From the NCBI GenBank assembly GCA_002104895.1, contig MCFG01000118.1, positions 112,501-127,500 of the forward strand: a stretch of DNA of 15,000 nt, written 5' to 3'. The notes beneath the pieces are model-generated. The model saw only the letters and a list, made by a program, of their open reading frames with translations, was not told the DNA's origin and ran no database searches. Origin of the DNA: Anaeromyces robustus. Taxonomy: Eukaryota; Neocallimastigomycota; Neocallimastigomycetes; Neocallimastigales; Neocallimastigaceae. Positions 1 through 8,812 of the stretch are shown here, piece by piece (position 1 is the first letter of the stretch; each line of letters opens with the position of its first letter). The position numbers were made by a program, and so were the translations under genes.

Positions 1-1
1 T

Positions 2-3000
2 AGACCAAATAATAGTTTTTATAAACGTTCTTTGAATAATACAGAAGATTATAATTTAGATGATTTATATGAATATATTCCATTTGAATCTCAATTAATT
101 TCACATATATGTCCTATTTCTAATTATTATACGGTTGTTGCCTATCTTTCTGATGAAGCTTTAGAAGCTGTTCGTACTTTAGATAACGTATTATATTGTG
201 AAAAATCAAATACTCATACTATTGAAGGTACAGTTAATAATAATAAAAAGAGTAATAACAGTATTAATAAAAATGAAATTTATTATAATATTGAAGAAAT
301 TAAAAAGGAAACTAAATGGAATGATGTAAATGTTCAATCATTTAATTATCCAAGCTATCCAAATTATTTATCTTTAATATCTCAATCACCATCAAATATT
401 AATCATAGTAAAACATATGATGAAAACTTTTATTATCCAAGTAGTGCTGGTCAAGGTGTTGATATTTATTTTTTAGATTCAGGTATAAATGTTAGTCATG
501 ATGATTTTGATATTTATAAAGGTGCATCTTATGAACGTACTGTTTCTTGTGATGCAGTTATTGATGAAATTGATTTTAGATATACTTCAGAGGATGAAAA
601 AAAAAAGTGTAATTTTAAAGATGTAAGTTCAACTCATGGTACTTTAACTGCATCAATTGCAGGAGGAAAAATTTTTGGAGTTGCTAAAAAGGCAAATATT
701 CATATGATTGCCAATGATTTGACCGATTCAGCAATATTAAAAAGTTTTGATTATATTTTAAATAATGGTAATAAACATAAAACAATTATTAATATGTCTA
801 TTGGTGGTTTTGTTCCTTATAGTCGTTCATTAGAGGATAAAATTAACGATTTAATCAATGAAGGTTTTATTTTAATTGTTTCAGCTGGTAATGAAGGTCA
901 AAATGCTTGTTTATCACATTATAGTGAAAATTTCCATGCCTTTACTGGATATAATAAAATGATATCAGTTGGTGCAGTAGATACTGAATTTAAAAATAAT
1001 GAAATAATTATGTCAAGTTATTCTAACTTTGGAAAATGTATTGATATTTTTGCACCTGGTCATGTCATTGATATCTCTAATATATCTACTAGTTCTGATA
1101 TATTAAGAGATGGTGAAGGAACATCTTTTTCATCACCTTTAGTTGCAGGTGTTGCCGCTTCTATCATATCAGAAAATCCAGAAACTGTATTTAATCAAGA
1201 ATTAATGAAAAAAACTTTAATTAATATGTCTATAAAAAATGTCATAAAAAATTTAGGTTCAAGTGATACACCAAATCGACTTTTAAATAATGGTAAAAAA
1301 TTAAGTTATTCACCAGACGATAATGCAGAAAAATGTGGTATTTCATCATCTAATAAAGCTAGTTGTTCTGATGGATGTTGTACAAAGGAAGGAATATGTG
1401 TTAAATATAATGATAAAACCTATAATAAATGTCTTGTAGAAAATGGATGTCAAAATAAATATGGATTTTGTATTTCTTCAAAGGAATCAATTGAAGAATG
1501 TGAAAAAGAAATTAAAGAAAATAAAGAATGTCAAATAGAGCTTCCTTTAGATATACCAACAGATGTTAACTCAGGATATTATGAGAATATTGATAAATCT
1601 TTATTAAACAAGTGTATTACATTTAATTCAGATAAATGTATGTCATTTTATAGAAAATTAAATTCTAATAATTCTCTTTGTTCAGTAGCTAAAAATTATA
1701 AATCATTAGGATATATTAATTCTTTAGATAAAGAAAGATATGATTATTATAATGAAGTATGTACTCATGTACTTGATGTAACTTGTTACAATGAATATAA
1801 GATTTATACAAGATGTAAATTCGATGATTTATCAAAATATGCAAATGAATTTGAAATTGATGAAGAAGTCTGTGAAACATTTAAATCTGATAAATGTCAG
1901 AACTTTTATAAAAATGGATTGAAAAGTCTATCTACTTGTTACGTCTTTAAAGATTTCCAATATGTACTTCCAACAGATTCAAAAGTACTTGAAGCAGAAT
2001 ATGAAAAAATTAAAAAGCAATGTGACAATAATTCAAAAAGTGTAGAAAAAAGTTGTCAAAAAGTATTAGCGGATGCTGATGAATGCCTTTTCGAAATTTC
2101 ATCTAAAAGTAGTGAAAGTGTAAAAATAGAAAAATGTACTAAATATAAATCTGAAAAATGTCAAAATTTCTATAAATATAGTCCAAACTGTTTTGTCGAT
2201 CCAGAGGATAAATATTTATTAAAAATTCAAGATTATTTTTATGATAATGAAGGTATATGTGATGATGAATCTTCATTTAGTGATAAAACCAAGAAAAAAA
2301 TTTATTCCGATTGTGAAAAGGAATTAAAATCAGAACAGAATAAAGAATGTATACTTCCAAAATATAATTTAGAAATGAGCGAAAAGGAATTATCAAAATA
2401 TTGTAAAATCTTTAATTCAGATAAATGTCAAAAATATTATTACTTTGAAAGAGACAGTTTTGTATGTTCATATAAAAGAATTAATAGTGGTATGGAATAT
2501 CTTGAACAAGTAGATTCATTTGAAAGCAATATTGAAGTTTATAGTAATGTATGTAATTTAAAGGGAGAAAAAATTTATGAAAAATGTGAATATGAATTTA
2601 CTAAAAGTGGATATTATAGATGTTTTATTAAAAATAAATCAGATTTAAATGCTGAAGAATTAAAAGACTTTTGTACAGGATTCAAATCAGATAAATGTGT
2701 AGATTTATATTCTGATTATTTCCTTTCTTTCTTCCCATATTGTCAATCCTATTTAAATGATATCATGGGTGATATAGAAGAAAGATATAATTATGGTAAT
2801 AAAGTTTGTACCGATTACTTTGGTAAAGATAAAAAATCCTATATTGAAAAATGTAATAAAGAAAAAAAGGAATATAAGGAATGTTTAACTATTGGTGAAG
2901 CTTCTTCTAATAAAAGTAAACTTAAGGATCAATGTACTATTTTCCTTAAAGAAAAATGTCAAAATTATTATATTAATGAAAAGATTTATGTTCCTAATTG

Positions 3001-3928
3001 TGTAATTGTTGATGATTATTCATTTGGTGATGTATATGACGAAATCTATATGGATGCTGGAATCTTAACAAATTATTTATATAATGTTGATTGTAGATCT
3101 GTTGTAGCAAAAACAACCACTACCACTAAAAAGACAACCACTACCACTAAAAAGACAACTACTACTACTAAAAAGACAACCACTACCACTAAAAAGACAA
3201 CCACTACCACTAAAAAGGCAACTACTACTACTAAAAAGACAACTACTACCACTAAAAAGACAACTACTACCACTAAAAAACCAACCACTACAACTAAAAA
3301 ACCAACTACCACAGCTAAAAAGACAACCACTACCACTAAAAAACCAACAACAGTTAAAAAAGCATCAGCTACAACAAAAAAACCAACCACTACAACTAAA
3401 AAATCAACCAAAAAATCAACCACTACCACTAAAAAATCAACTAAAAAATCAACCACTACCACTAAAAAATCAACTAAAAAATCAACCACTACCACTAAAA
3501 AATCAACTAAAAAATCAACTACTACAACTAAAAAATCAACTAAAAAAGCAACCACTACAACTAAAAAGGCAACAACTACAACTAAAAAATCCGTATCAAA
3601 AAATGCAATAAAAATAAATGCTACTAAAACTACAACCAAAAAGGCTACAACTAAAACTTCTAAGAAGTCTACAACTAAAACATCTACTAAAAAGTCTACA
3701 ACTAAAACTTCAACTAAGAAGTCTACAACTAAAACTTCTACTAAAAAGTCTACAACTAAAACTTCTACTAAAAAGTCTACAACAAAAACTTCAACTAAAA
3801 AGTCTACAACTAAAACTTCAACTAAAAAATCTACAACTAAAACTTCAACTAAAAAATCTACAACTAAAACTTCATCTAAGAAGTCTACTAAAAAAACAAC
3901 TACCACAAAAAGACAAACTAAAAAATAA
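2..3928 (+). CDS. Secreted subtilisin-like (S8) protease with CBM18, six Cys-rich repeats and Thr/Lys tail (5' partial)
   Basis: The reading frame is open from the first complete codon (2-4) to TAA at 3926-3928, so the start and signal peptide lie upstream; the TTG at 32 is not a convincing start. In order: an inhibitor-I9-like propeptide end (about 92-220, with ALEAVRTLDNVLYCE), then the peptidase S8 domain (about 446-1280). Catalytic Asp is in FLDSGIN (codon 476), His in STHGTLTA (635), the oxyanion-hole Asn in SAGNEG (890) and Ser in GTSFSSP (1124). The full triad is present, so it should be active, and the DTPNRLL ending resembles proteinase K-type enzymes. A CBM18 hevein-like module with eight Cys follows (1334-1471), then six six-Cys repeats (1499-3094) and a Thr/Lys-only tail (3110-3925). 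I infer an extracellular or wall-bound protease. No intron is needed in the visible part. The neighbouring lectin genes share the orientation and the CBM18 module type. Confidence 0.9.
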   Translation, partial: RPNNSFYKRSLNNTEDYNLDDLYEYIPFESQLISHICPISNYYTVVAYLSDEALEAVRTLDNVLYCEKSNTHTIEGTVNNNKKSNNSINKNEIYYNIEEIKKETKWNDVNVQSFNYPSYPNYLSLISQSPSNINHSKTYDENFYYPSSAGQGVDIYFLDSGINVSHDDFDIYKGASYERTVSCDAVIDEIDFRYTSEDEKKKCNFKDVSSTHGTLTASIAGGKIFGVAKKANIHMIANDLTDSAILKSFDYILNNGNKHKTIINMSIGGFVPYSRSLEDKINDLINEGFILIVSAGNEGQNACLSHYSENFHAFTGYNKMISVGAVDTEFKNNEIIMSSYSNFGKCIDIFAPGHVIDISNISTSSDILRDGEGTSFSSPLVAGVAASIISENPETVFNQELMKKTLINMSIKNVIKNLGSSDTPNRLLNNGKKLSYSPDDNAEKCGISSSNKASCSDGCCTKEGICVKYNDKTYNKCLVENGCQNKYGFCISSKESIEECEKEIKENKECQIELPLDIPTDVNSGYYENIDKSLLNKCITFNSDKCMSFYRKLNSNNSLCSVAKNYKSLGYINSLDKERYDYYNEVCTHVLDVTCYNEYKIYTRCKFDDLSKYANEFEIDEEVCETFKSDKCQNFYKNGLKSLSTCYVFKDFQYVLPTDSKVLEAEYEKIKKQCDNNSKSVEKSCQKVLADADECLFEISSKSSESVKIEKCTKYKSEKCQNFYKYSPNCFVDPEDKYLLKIQDYFYDNEGICDDESSFSDKTKKKIYSDCEKELKSEQNKECILPKYNLEMSEKELSKYCKIFNSDKCQKYYYFERDSFVCSYKRINSGMEYLEQVDSFESNIEVYSNVCNLKGEKIYEKCEYEFTKSGYYRCFIKNKSDLNAEELKDFCTGFKSDKCVDLYSDYFLSFFPYCQSYLNDIMGDIEERYNYGNKVCTDYFGKDKKSYIEKCNKEKKEYKECLTIGEASSNKSKLKDQCTIFLKEKCQNYYINEKIYVPNCVIVDDYSFGDVYDEIYMDAGILTNYLYNVDCRSVVAKTTTTTKKTTTTTKKTTTTTKKTTTTTKKTTTTTKKATTTTKKTTTTTKKTTTTTKKPTTTTKKPTTTAKKTTTTTKKPTTVKKASATTKKPTTTTKKSTKKSTTTTKKSTKKSTTTTKKSTKKSTTTTKKSTKKSTTTTKKSTKKATTTTKKATTTTKKSVSKNAIKINATKTTTKKATTKTSKKSTTKTSTKKSTTKTSTKKSTTKTSTKKSTTKTSTKKSTTKTSTKKSTTKTSTKKSTTKTSTKKSTTKTSSKKSTKKTTTTKRQTKK
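1334..1471 (+). other. CBM18 (hevein-like chitin-binding) module of the protease
   Basis: Eight cysteines follow the hevein pattern: CG near the start, a CC pair (DGCCTKEGIC) and a C-terminal GCQNKYGFC. CBM18 modules bind chitin or GlcNAc oligomers. Compared with the cleaner copy in the lectin gene at 14554-14667, the loop after the fifth Cys is longer (VKYNDKTYNKC) and lacks the usual CG. Affinity may therefore be altered; that is inference. Confidence 0.8.
1499..3094 (+). repeat. Six tandem six-cysteine protein modules (81-95 residues each)
   Basis: First Cys codons lie at 1499, 1784, 2054, 2312, 2585 and 2852, so units are about 285, 270, 258, 273, 267 and 243 bp. Every unit has exactly six Cys (36 in total). 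The core is invariant: C3 and C4 are separated by seven residues, as in CITFNSDKC, CETFKSDKC, CTKYKSEKC, CKIFNSDKC, CTGFKSDKC and CTIFLKEKC, usually followed by two residues and an aromatic. The rest diverges freely, so these are old protein-level repeats, not a recent DNA amplification. I do not recognise the family. The even Cys count suggests three disulphides per module and an extracellular fold. Confidence 0.85.
3110..3925 (+). repeat. Thr/Lys low-complexity tail in three repeat blocks
   Basis: The C-terminal 272 residues are almost only Thr, Lys and Ser. Block A (about 3113-3355) has about eleven 21-bp units of the KKTTTTT type with Pro/Ala variants. Block B (3404-3568) has five 33-bp units reading STKKSTTTTKK. 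A short unrelated spacer follows (KSVSKNAIKINATK, about 3587-3628). Block C (about 3650-3895) has 27-bp units reading TSTKKSTTK. The protein ends in KRQTKK with no GPI-type hydrophobic tail. Thr-rich stretches are typical O-glycosylated linkers, but the very high Lys content makes this one strongly basic. Long open frames on the opposite strand here are shadows of the biased codons. Confidence 0.9.
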
Positions 3929-4154
3929 AGATTATATACAATTAATTATCGTTTTATGTTTAAATATAGATCTTCTTCATAATAAAAATAAAAGAAAAAT
4001 ATACTTTTTTTTCTTTTTATTTTATTTTTTTTTCTTTTTAGTACATTTATGTATAATGTTTATATTAATTTATAATCAATATTTTCAAAAAAAATATATA
4101 TGATTAAATTAAATTTAATTGTTATATTTAAAAAAAAAAAAAAAAAAATAAAAT

Positions 4155-4188
4155 TAACATTAATAAAGATATTTTTTTATTAATGTTA
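4155..4188. repeat. 13-bp perfect hairpin downstream of the protease
   Basis: The left arm taacattaataaa (4155-4167) is exactly reverse-complemented at 4176-4188 with an 8-nt loop. It lies about 230 bp past the protease stop. It may be a 3'-end structure or simply an AT-rich palindrome. Confidence 0.6.
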
Positions 4189-4270
4189 TTATATTTAAGT
4201 ACTATTTTTTTTTTTTTTTTAAAAAAAATAATTATAATATTAATTAAAAAGTAATATACAATAGAAAAGA

Positions 4271-4302
4271 TAATTATTAAATATAAATACAGGTTATTCT
4301 TA

Positions 4303-4336
<34 letters not shown>

Positions 4337-4366
4337 TAAGAATATATTTATATTCAATAATAATTA
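4271..4366. repeat. Imperfect inverted repeat around a T19/A12 core
   Basis: The left arm (4271-4305, containing taattatta, aatataaata and ttattcttatt) is mirrored imperfectly by 4335-4366 (aataagaat, tatttatatt, aataataatta). The centre is a T19 run followed directly by A12 (4306-4336). The whole can fold into one long AT hairpin, possibly a decayed foldback element. Confidence 0.5.
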
Positions 4367-4486
4367 ATAATATTAGAAATAAACTATTATTTGTTTAGAA
4401 AAAGATATAATATTAATAGAAAAATATGTATAATTATATATATATATTTTTTTTCATAATTATTTTATTAATTATTGAAAAAAAAA

Positions 4487-4522
4487 ATATATATATATAT
4501 AGATATATATATATATATATAT
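4487..4522. repeat. (TA)n microsatellite
   Basis: About 17 TA dinucleotides interrupted by one G at 4502. A shorter TA run lies at 4435-4447. Non-coding. Confidence 0.9.
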
Positions 4523-4542
4523 TTTATTCTAACTATATTAAA

Positions 4543-4620
<78 letters not shown>
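4543..4620. repeat. (AAT)26 uninterrupted trinucleotide repeat
   Basis: Twenty-six perfect AAT copies. In one frame this reads as poly-Asn, but the flanks are poly(A)/TA sequence with no domain, so I treat it as a spacer microsatellite. Confidence 0.9.
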
Positions 4621-4621
<1 letters not shown>

Positions 4622-4775
4622 TTAATAAAAACAGCAATAAAATATATTTATAAAAATAATAATAATAATAAAAAAAAAAAAAAAAAAAAAAACATAAAAA
4701 AAAAACAAAATGTAATGATATATATATTAATAAATAAATTAGTATATATATATATTTTATATTATATAAATTTTG

Positions 4776-4807
<32 letters not shown>

Positions 4808-5088
4808 AAAATAATATAAATTGGACAGAATATAATTAAATATATATATATTTTATTAATAATTAAATTAGTAGATATATATATATATAAATAAATTTTT
4901 AAATAAAAAAAAATAAGAAATAATAATATTCCTAAATTATATAAACAATCCTTTTTTTTCCTTTTTTTTTTTTTTCCTTTTTTTATAAGTATAAATTTTA
5001 TTAAAATATTTTTTTTTATATTAGTTTGTTAATAATTAAAACTTTGTTTAAAATTATATGTATAACAATAATGAAAATTAAATCTCAG

Positions 5089-5090
<2 letters not shown>

Positions 5091-5120
<30 letters not shown>
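5091..5120. repeat. A30 homopolymer
   Basis: Thirty consecutive A on the + strand. Another long A-run lies at about 4777-4803. Confidence 0.9.
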
Positions 5121-5122
<2 letters not shown>

Positions 5123-5480
5123 AGTACTTAAATGTGAAATATTTTATCAACTTACCGTCATATATAATAAAAGAAACTGTTTTAAAAATTGAATGACCAT
5201 TAATTGAGGAAAATTTTATTTAATATTAAAATTATCATAAATTTTTATATTTGGGATAATTTTTTTAAAAAAAAAAAAAATTACTAAATAATTTCTGTTT
5301 TTCTTTTTTTTTTGTGTAGATTAATATAACAATGATACTTTCATTAAATTATAATAATTTTTTTTTTTAAAAATAATTTTCCATTTAACTTAATACTTTA
5401 TTAAGTGCAATATTTATTATTTCTTATATTACTACATGAAATAAAAAAAAAAAAAAACACGAAATTAATATATATGAAAC

Positions 5481-5549
5481 TAAGAATTATCATTAAATTG
5501 TATAAAAATAAATTATATTTATTTTTATACAATTTAATGATAATTCTTA
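5481..5549. repeat. Perfect 33-bp-arm palindrome (69-nt hairpin)
   Basis: Arms 5481-5513 and 5517-5549 are exact reverse complements around a 3-nt loop. The left arm begins taagaattatcattaaattg and the right arm ends with its mirror. The arms have mixed sequence, not a simple microsatellite, so chance is unlikely. It may be a foldback-element remnant, a scar of a palindromic duplication, or a hairpin transcript. No coding potential is evident. Confidence 0.9.
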
Positions 5550-5614
5550 TTTTATATATTGAAAGGTATTTTATTAATTTTTTTTTTTTATAATTTTATT
5601 TTCCATAATTTTAC

Positions 5615-5648
5615 TTTTTATTTTTTATTTTTTATTTTTTATTTTTTA
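5615..5648. repeat. (TTTTTTA)5 heptanucleotide repeat
   Basis: A residues occur every 7 bases at 5620, 5627, 5634, 5641 and 5648 within T-runs. The complementary pattern, AAAAAAT, appears at about 10026-10052. Confidence 0.85.
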
Positions 5649-6014
5649 ATCTTAATATAATATAATTAAAAGAATAAAAAAAAAAAAAGGAATAAAAAAA
5701 ATCATTTAAAAATTAAAAATATAGATTTTTAATATTTATATATAAAAGTATATTAAAACATATAAGAAAAATGATTAATAATTCTTTTTTTTTTTTTTTT
5801 TATCATTATTATTTACAAAAAATCAGATATACATGTTTAAATCATTTTTTATTAGCTTCATTACATCAGTTTTAAACATTGATTTTAAGATTTATAGTTA
5901 TATAATTTCTAAGTTCAATATACTATCATTAATTATATATAGAAAATATATATATATAATTTTTTTAATAATTATGAAAATGAAATTATATTTAATTGAC
6001 TTATATTATTTTTA

Positions 6015-6015
<1 letters not shown>

Positions 6016-6053
<38 letters not shown>
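6016..6053. repeat. (ATT)12 microsatellite
   Basis: Twelve ATT copies. The open frame running into it from 5833 ends in poly-Ile and shows no domain, so it is not called as a gene. Confidence 0.85.
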
Positions 6054-6054
<1 letters not shown>

Positions 6055-6064
6055 ATTTAATAGG

Positions 6065-6084
6065 AACAAATATTAATATTTGTT
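6065..6084. repeat. 20-bp perfect palindrome
   Basis: The sequence aacaaatattaatatttgtt equals its own reverse complement. It could be a dimeric protein-binding site or chance in AT-rich DNA. Confidence 0.7.
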
Positions 6085-6359
6085 TTAATTTTTTATTTCT
6101 GAGAATGATGATATTAGAAAATGAGAAAAGAAAAATAAAAAATTTTTTATTTCCATGATCGATCATTATTTTATATAAGTTTGTTCTTTTTATTTTTTTT
6201 TTTCATTGCTGTTATCTTATCATTAGTTTCAGTATATACTCAAATAAATAAGAATAATTATCCATATTATTCATATTTGATATTTATATATTATATATTT
6301 AATTGTTCAAAATCAAAATTTTATATATTAATTTAATTTACTAAATGTATGAATGTATT

Positions 6360-6361
6360 AA

Positions 6362-6392
<31 letters not shown>

Positions 6393-6394
6393 AT
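6360..6394. repeat. (AATA)n tetranucleotide repeat
   Basis: Nearly nine uninterrupted copies of AATA. The same motif class recurs as (TAAA)n at 9467-9503. Confidence 0.85.
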
Positions 6395-6716
6395 ATTAAA
6401 TAGAATAATCTCTTTTAAAAAAAAAATACTAAGGATTTATCATAATTAATAATTAAATGTGAGATGTATTATTAAGATTAACTTTATTTAATATGATTTT
6501 ACACAAATTAAATATTTAGTTCTTTCTTTTTTTTTTTTTTTCATTTTGTTTTAATTTCTTTATTTGGCTTTTTAGTTATGAAAAGACTTTGATATTTTTT
6601 TATTATTTATTTTTTAAAAATAATAACACAAAGTAAAATTTTTACCTATGGGAAATTATTTAATATATAAAGTTTTCAAACACTAAATTTAATAGGAAAA
6701 AAAATTCTTAACTTTT

Positions 6717-6878
6717 AAAAAAAAAATTTTTTTTTTTTTTTTTTTTTTTGTAAATTAATACAATATGTGTAACAAAAAAAAAAAAATTTTTTTTTTTAAA
6801 AATCTCTAACAGTAAAATTTAATTTTTAATTATTTTTTTGAATCAATTATTAACAAAAAAAAAAAAAAAATTTTTTTT
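6717..6878. repeat. Three poly(A)-to-poly(T) junction palindromes
   Basis: A10T23 (6717-6749), A13T11 (6774-6797) and A16T8 (6855-6878) occur within 162 bp. The second and third are directly preceded by TAAC. Each is a self-complementary foldback. Such stiff tracts are expected to disfavour nucleosomes, and this set lies about 420-590 bp upstream of the lectin pseudogene start. Confidence 0.8.
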
Positions 6879-6918
6879 AAAGAATATTCTGAAATACTAT
6901 CAACATTAAAGAAAAATA

Positions 6919-6935
6919 GAAAGAAAGAAAGAAAG

Positions 6936-6978
<43 letters not shown>
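6919..6978. repeat. (GAAA)5, poly(A) and (TA)14 compound repeat
   Basis: Five GAAA copies (6919-6938) run into poly(A) (to 6950) and then fourteen TA copies (6951-6978). It lies about 325 bp upstream of the lectin pseudogene ATG. Confidence 0.85.
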
Positions 6979-6989
<11 letters not shown>

Positions 6990-7302
6990 AAAAAAAGTAA
7001 ATAAAATATTAAAGAAAAAAAATATAAATATAAAAAAATTTTCTTTAAAAAAGTAAAAAAAAATTTAAAAACTATATAAATAAAAATAAATATATAAATA
7101 TAATTAAATATATATTTATATATAAGGAATTAAAAAAATAAAAATAAAAATAAAAATAATAAACAATAAATAATATAAATAATAAATAATAAATAATAAT
7201 TAAGTAATATTTTATTAATTATTAATTATATCATATAATAATATCTATTTTAAATAATAATATATTTAATTATAATATATTATATAATAATAATAAAAAA
7301 AA

Positions 7303-8774
7303 ATGAGATATCAATTATTATTTTTAACATAAAGTACTATTTTTAATTGTATTGGTGCTAGTGAAGTAAAGGGTAGACCAATATATAATAAAAATGAACC
7401 AGAATCAGTTTATATATACAATAACTTTACTGATCAATGTTTATATGCTCAAAGTGTAATTGATAAAAAACCAATTCTTAAAAAATGTGAAAATAACGAT
7501 AGATTTAAATGGTATGTCTCTAATGGTTATATTCATTCTGCTGCTTTCCCAAAAAGATGTTTAAATCTTACAGATCTCGAAAATGGTAAAATTAAGGTCA
7601 GTGATTGTAAAGAAAGTAATACTTTTGATATAGATGTTTCTTATGGTACTATCTATTCAACTGTTCTTTCAGATGAATATTGTATGGGTATTGGAGATGG
7701 AGATCCAGCAAATGCTAATAGTGTTTACTTTAGAGATTGTGATCTTATTGAAGATCAAATATGGTCATTATAGAAAGATAATCCTTCAGATATTATTAAT
7801 GCTAAAACTCAAACTGTTTGGATTTATAATAAGAGATTAAATAAATGTTTACGTTCTGGTACTAGGTTTAATAATCAACCAATTATTGGTGATTGTGATG
7901 ACTCTAATAAAGCTAAATGGAATATTTCAATTTCTGGAGATGGATTTATTAAATCTTTAAATCGTAACTTATGTTTATATGTTTCTGATATAGAAAAAGG
8001 AACTATTATTATGGGTGAATGTAATTCTAATTCTGTTTTCTATGATATTACCGAAACCTTTAGTAGAGAAAGAATCATTTCATCAAAGGATGATACAAAG
8101 TGTTTAGGTTTATTAAATAAAAATGAAAATGATAATCGTTTAAATATGAACAGATGTAATAATAATGAGGATGATCAACATTGGGAAATTCTTACAAATT
8201 TATTTAACAAAAAAACTACTACTATTAATGCTGCTGCCACCAACACTACCGTTGCTACCGTTAATACTACTACTACTACTACTACTACTACTACCATAAA
8301 AACTAAACCAACTAATGAAATAAAACCATCTTATAATTTCATTTACAATAATCACAGTGATACATGTTTATATGCTCAAAGTACAATTAATAAAAAACCA
8401 ATTCTTAAAAAATGTGAAAATAACGATAGATTTAAATGGTATGTCTCTGATGGTTATATTCATTCTGCTGCTTTCCCAGAAAGATGTTTAAATCTTATAG
8501 ATCCTGAAAGTGGTAAAATTAAGGTCAGTGATTGTAAAGAAAGTAATACTTTTGAAATAGATGTTACTTTAAGTACTATTTTTTCATCTATTCTTCCAGA
8601 TGATTTCTGTATGAGTATTGGAGATGGAGATCCAGTAAATGCTAATAGTGTTTACTTAAGAGATTGTGAATTTACTGAAGATCAACATTGGGAAATTCTT
8701 ACTACACCAAATTCATTTAAAAAAACAACTACTACTATTAATACTGCTGCCACCAAAACTACCGTTGCTACCGT

Positions 8775-8812
<38 letters not shown>

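Larger units (their letters stand above)
3929..7302. other. AT-rich spacer without supported genes
   Basis: This 3.4-kb stretch is almost pure A/T. An AATAAA at 3981-3986, about 55 nt after the protease stop, could be its poly(A) signal, but such strings are common here by chance. The rest holds homopolymers, microsatellites and palindromes listed separately. Short open frames consist of Ile/Asn/Lys/Phe homopolymer codons and show no domain. Two slightly less AT-biased patches (5121-5215 and 6150-6330) may be decayed coding DNA but have no identifiable homology. No RNA gene was recognised. Confidence 0.7.

Noticed and set aside
32-34. TTG at 32 as the start of the protease
   Set aside because: The frame is open upstream to the window edge, there is no signal peptide here, and only the end of the propeptide is seen, so the true start is outside the window.
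3073-3906. Long minus-strand open frame (277 codons, Val/Phe/Leu rich)
   Set aside because: It is the antisense of the Thr/Lys tail. The codons ACT/ACA/AAA give no stops in that frame, and there is no domain or signal beyond the repeat shadow.
3618-4103. Plus-strand Leu/Lys/Gln-rich open frame
   Set aside because: It is an out-of-frame reading of the Thr/Lys repeats that runs into spacer homopolymers.
4426-4819. Two overlapping frames reading poly-Asn, poly-Ile and poly-Lys
   Set aside because: They are translations of the (AAT)26, (TA)n and poly(A) tracts with no non-repetitive part.
5121-5195. Patch reading EVLKCEIFYQLTVIYNKRNC in one frame
   Set aside because: Only about 25 codons with two Cys; not enough to link it to the six-Cys modules or any gene.
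5833-6060. 75-codon frame starting MFKSFFISFITS
   Set aside because: Hydrophobic AT-codon composition, ends in the ATT microsatellite, no domain and no neighbour context.
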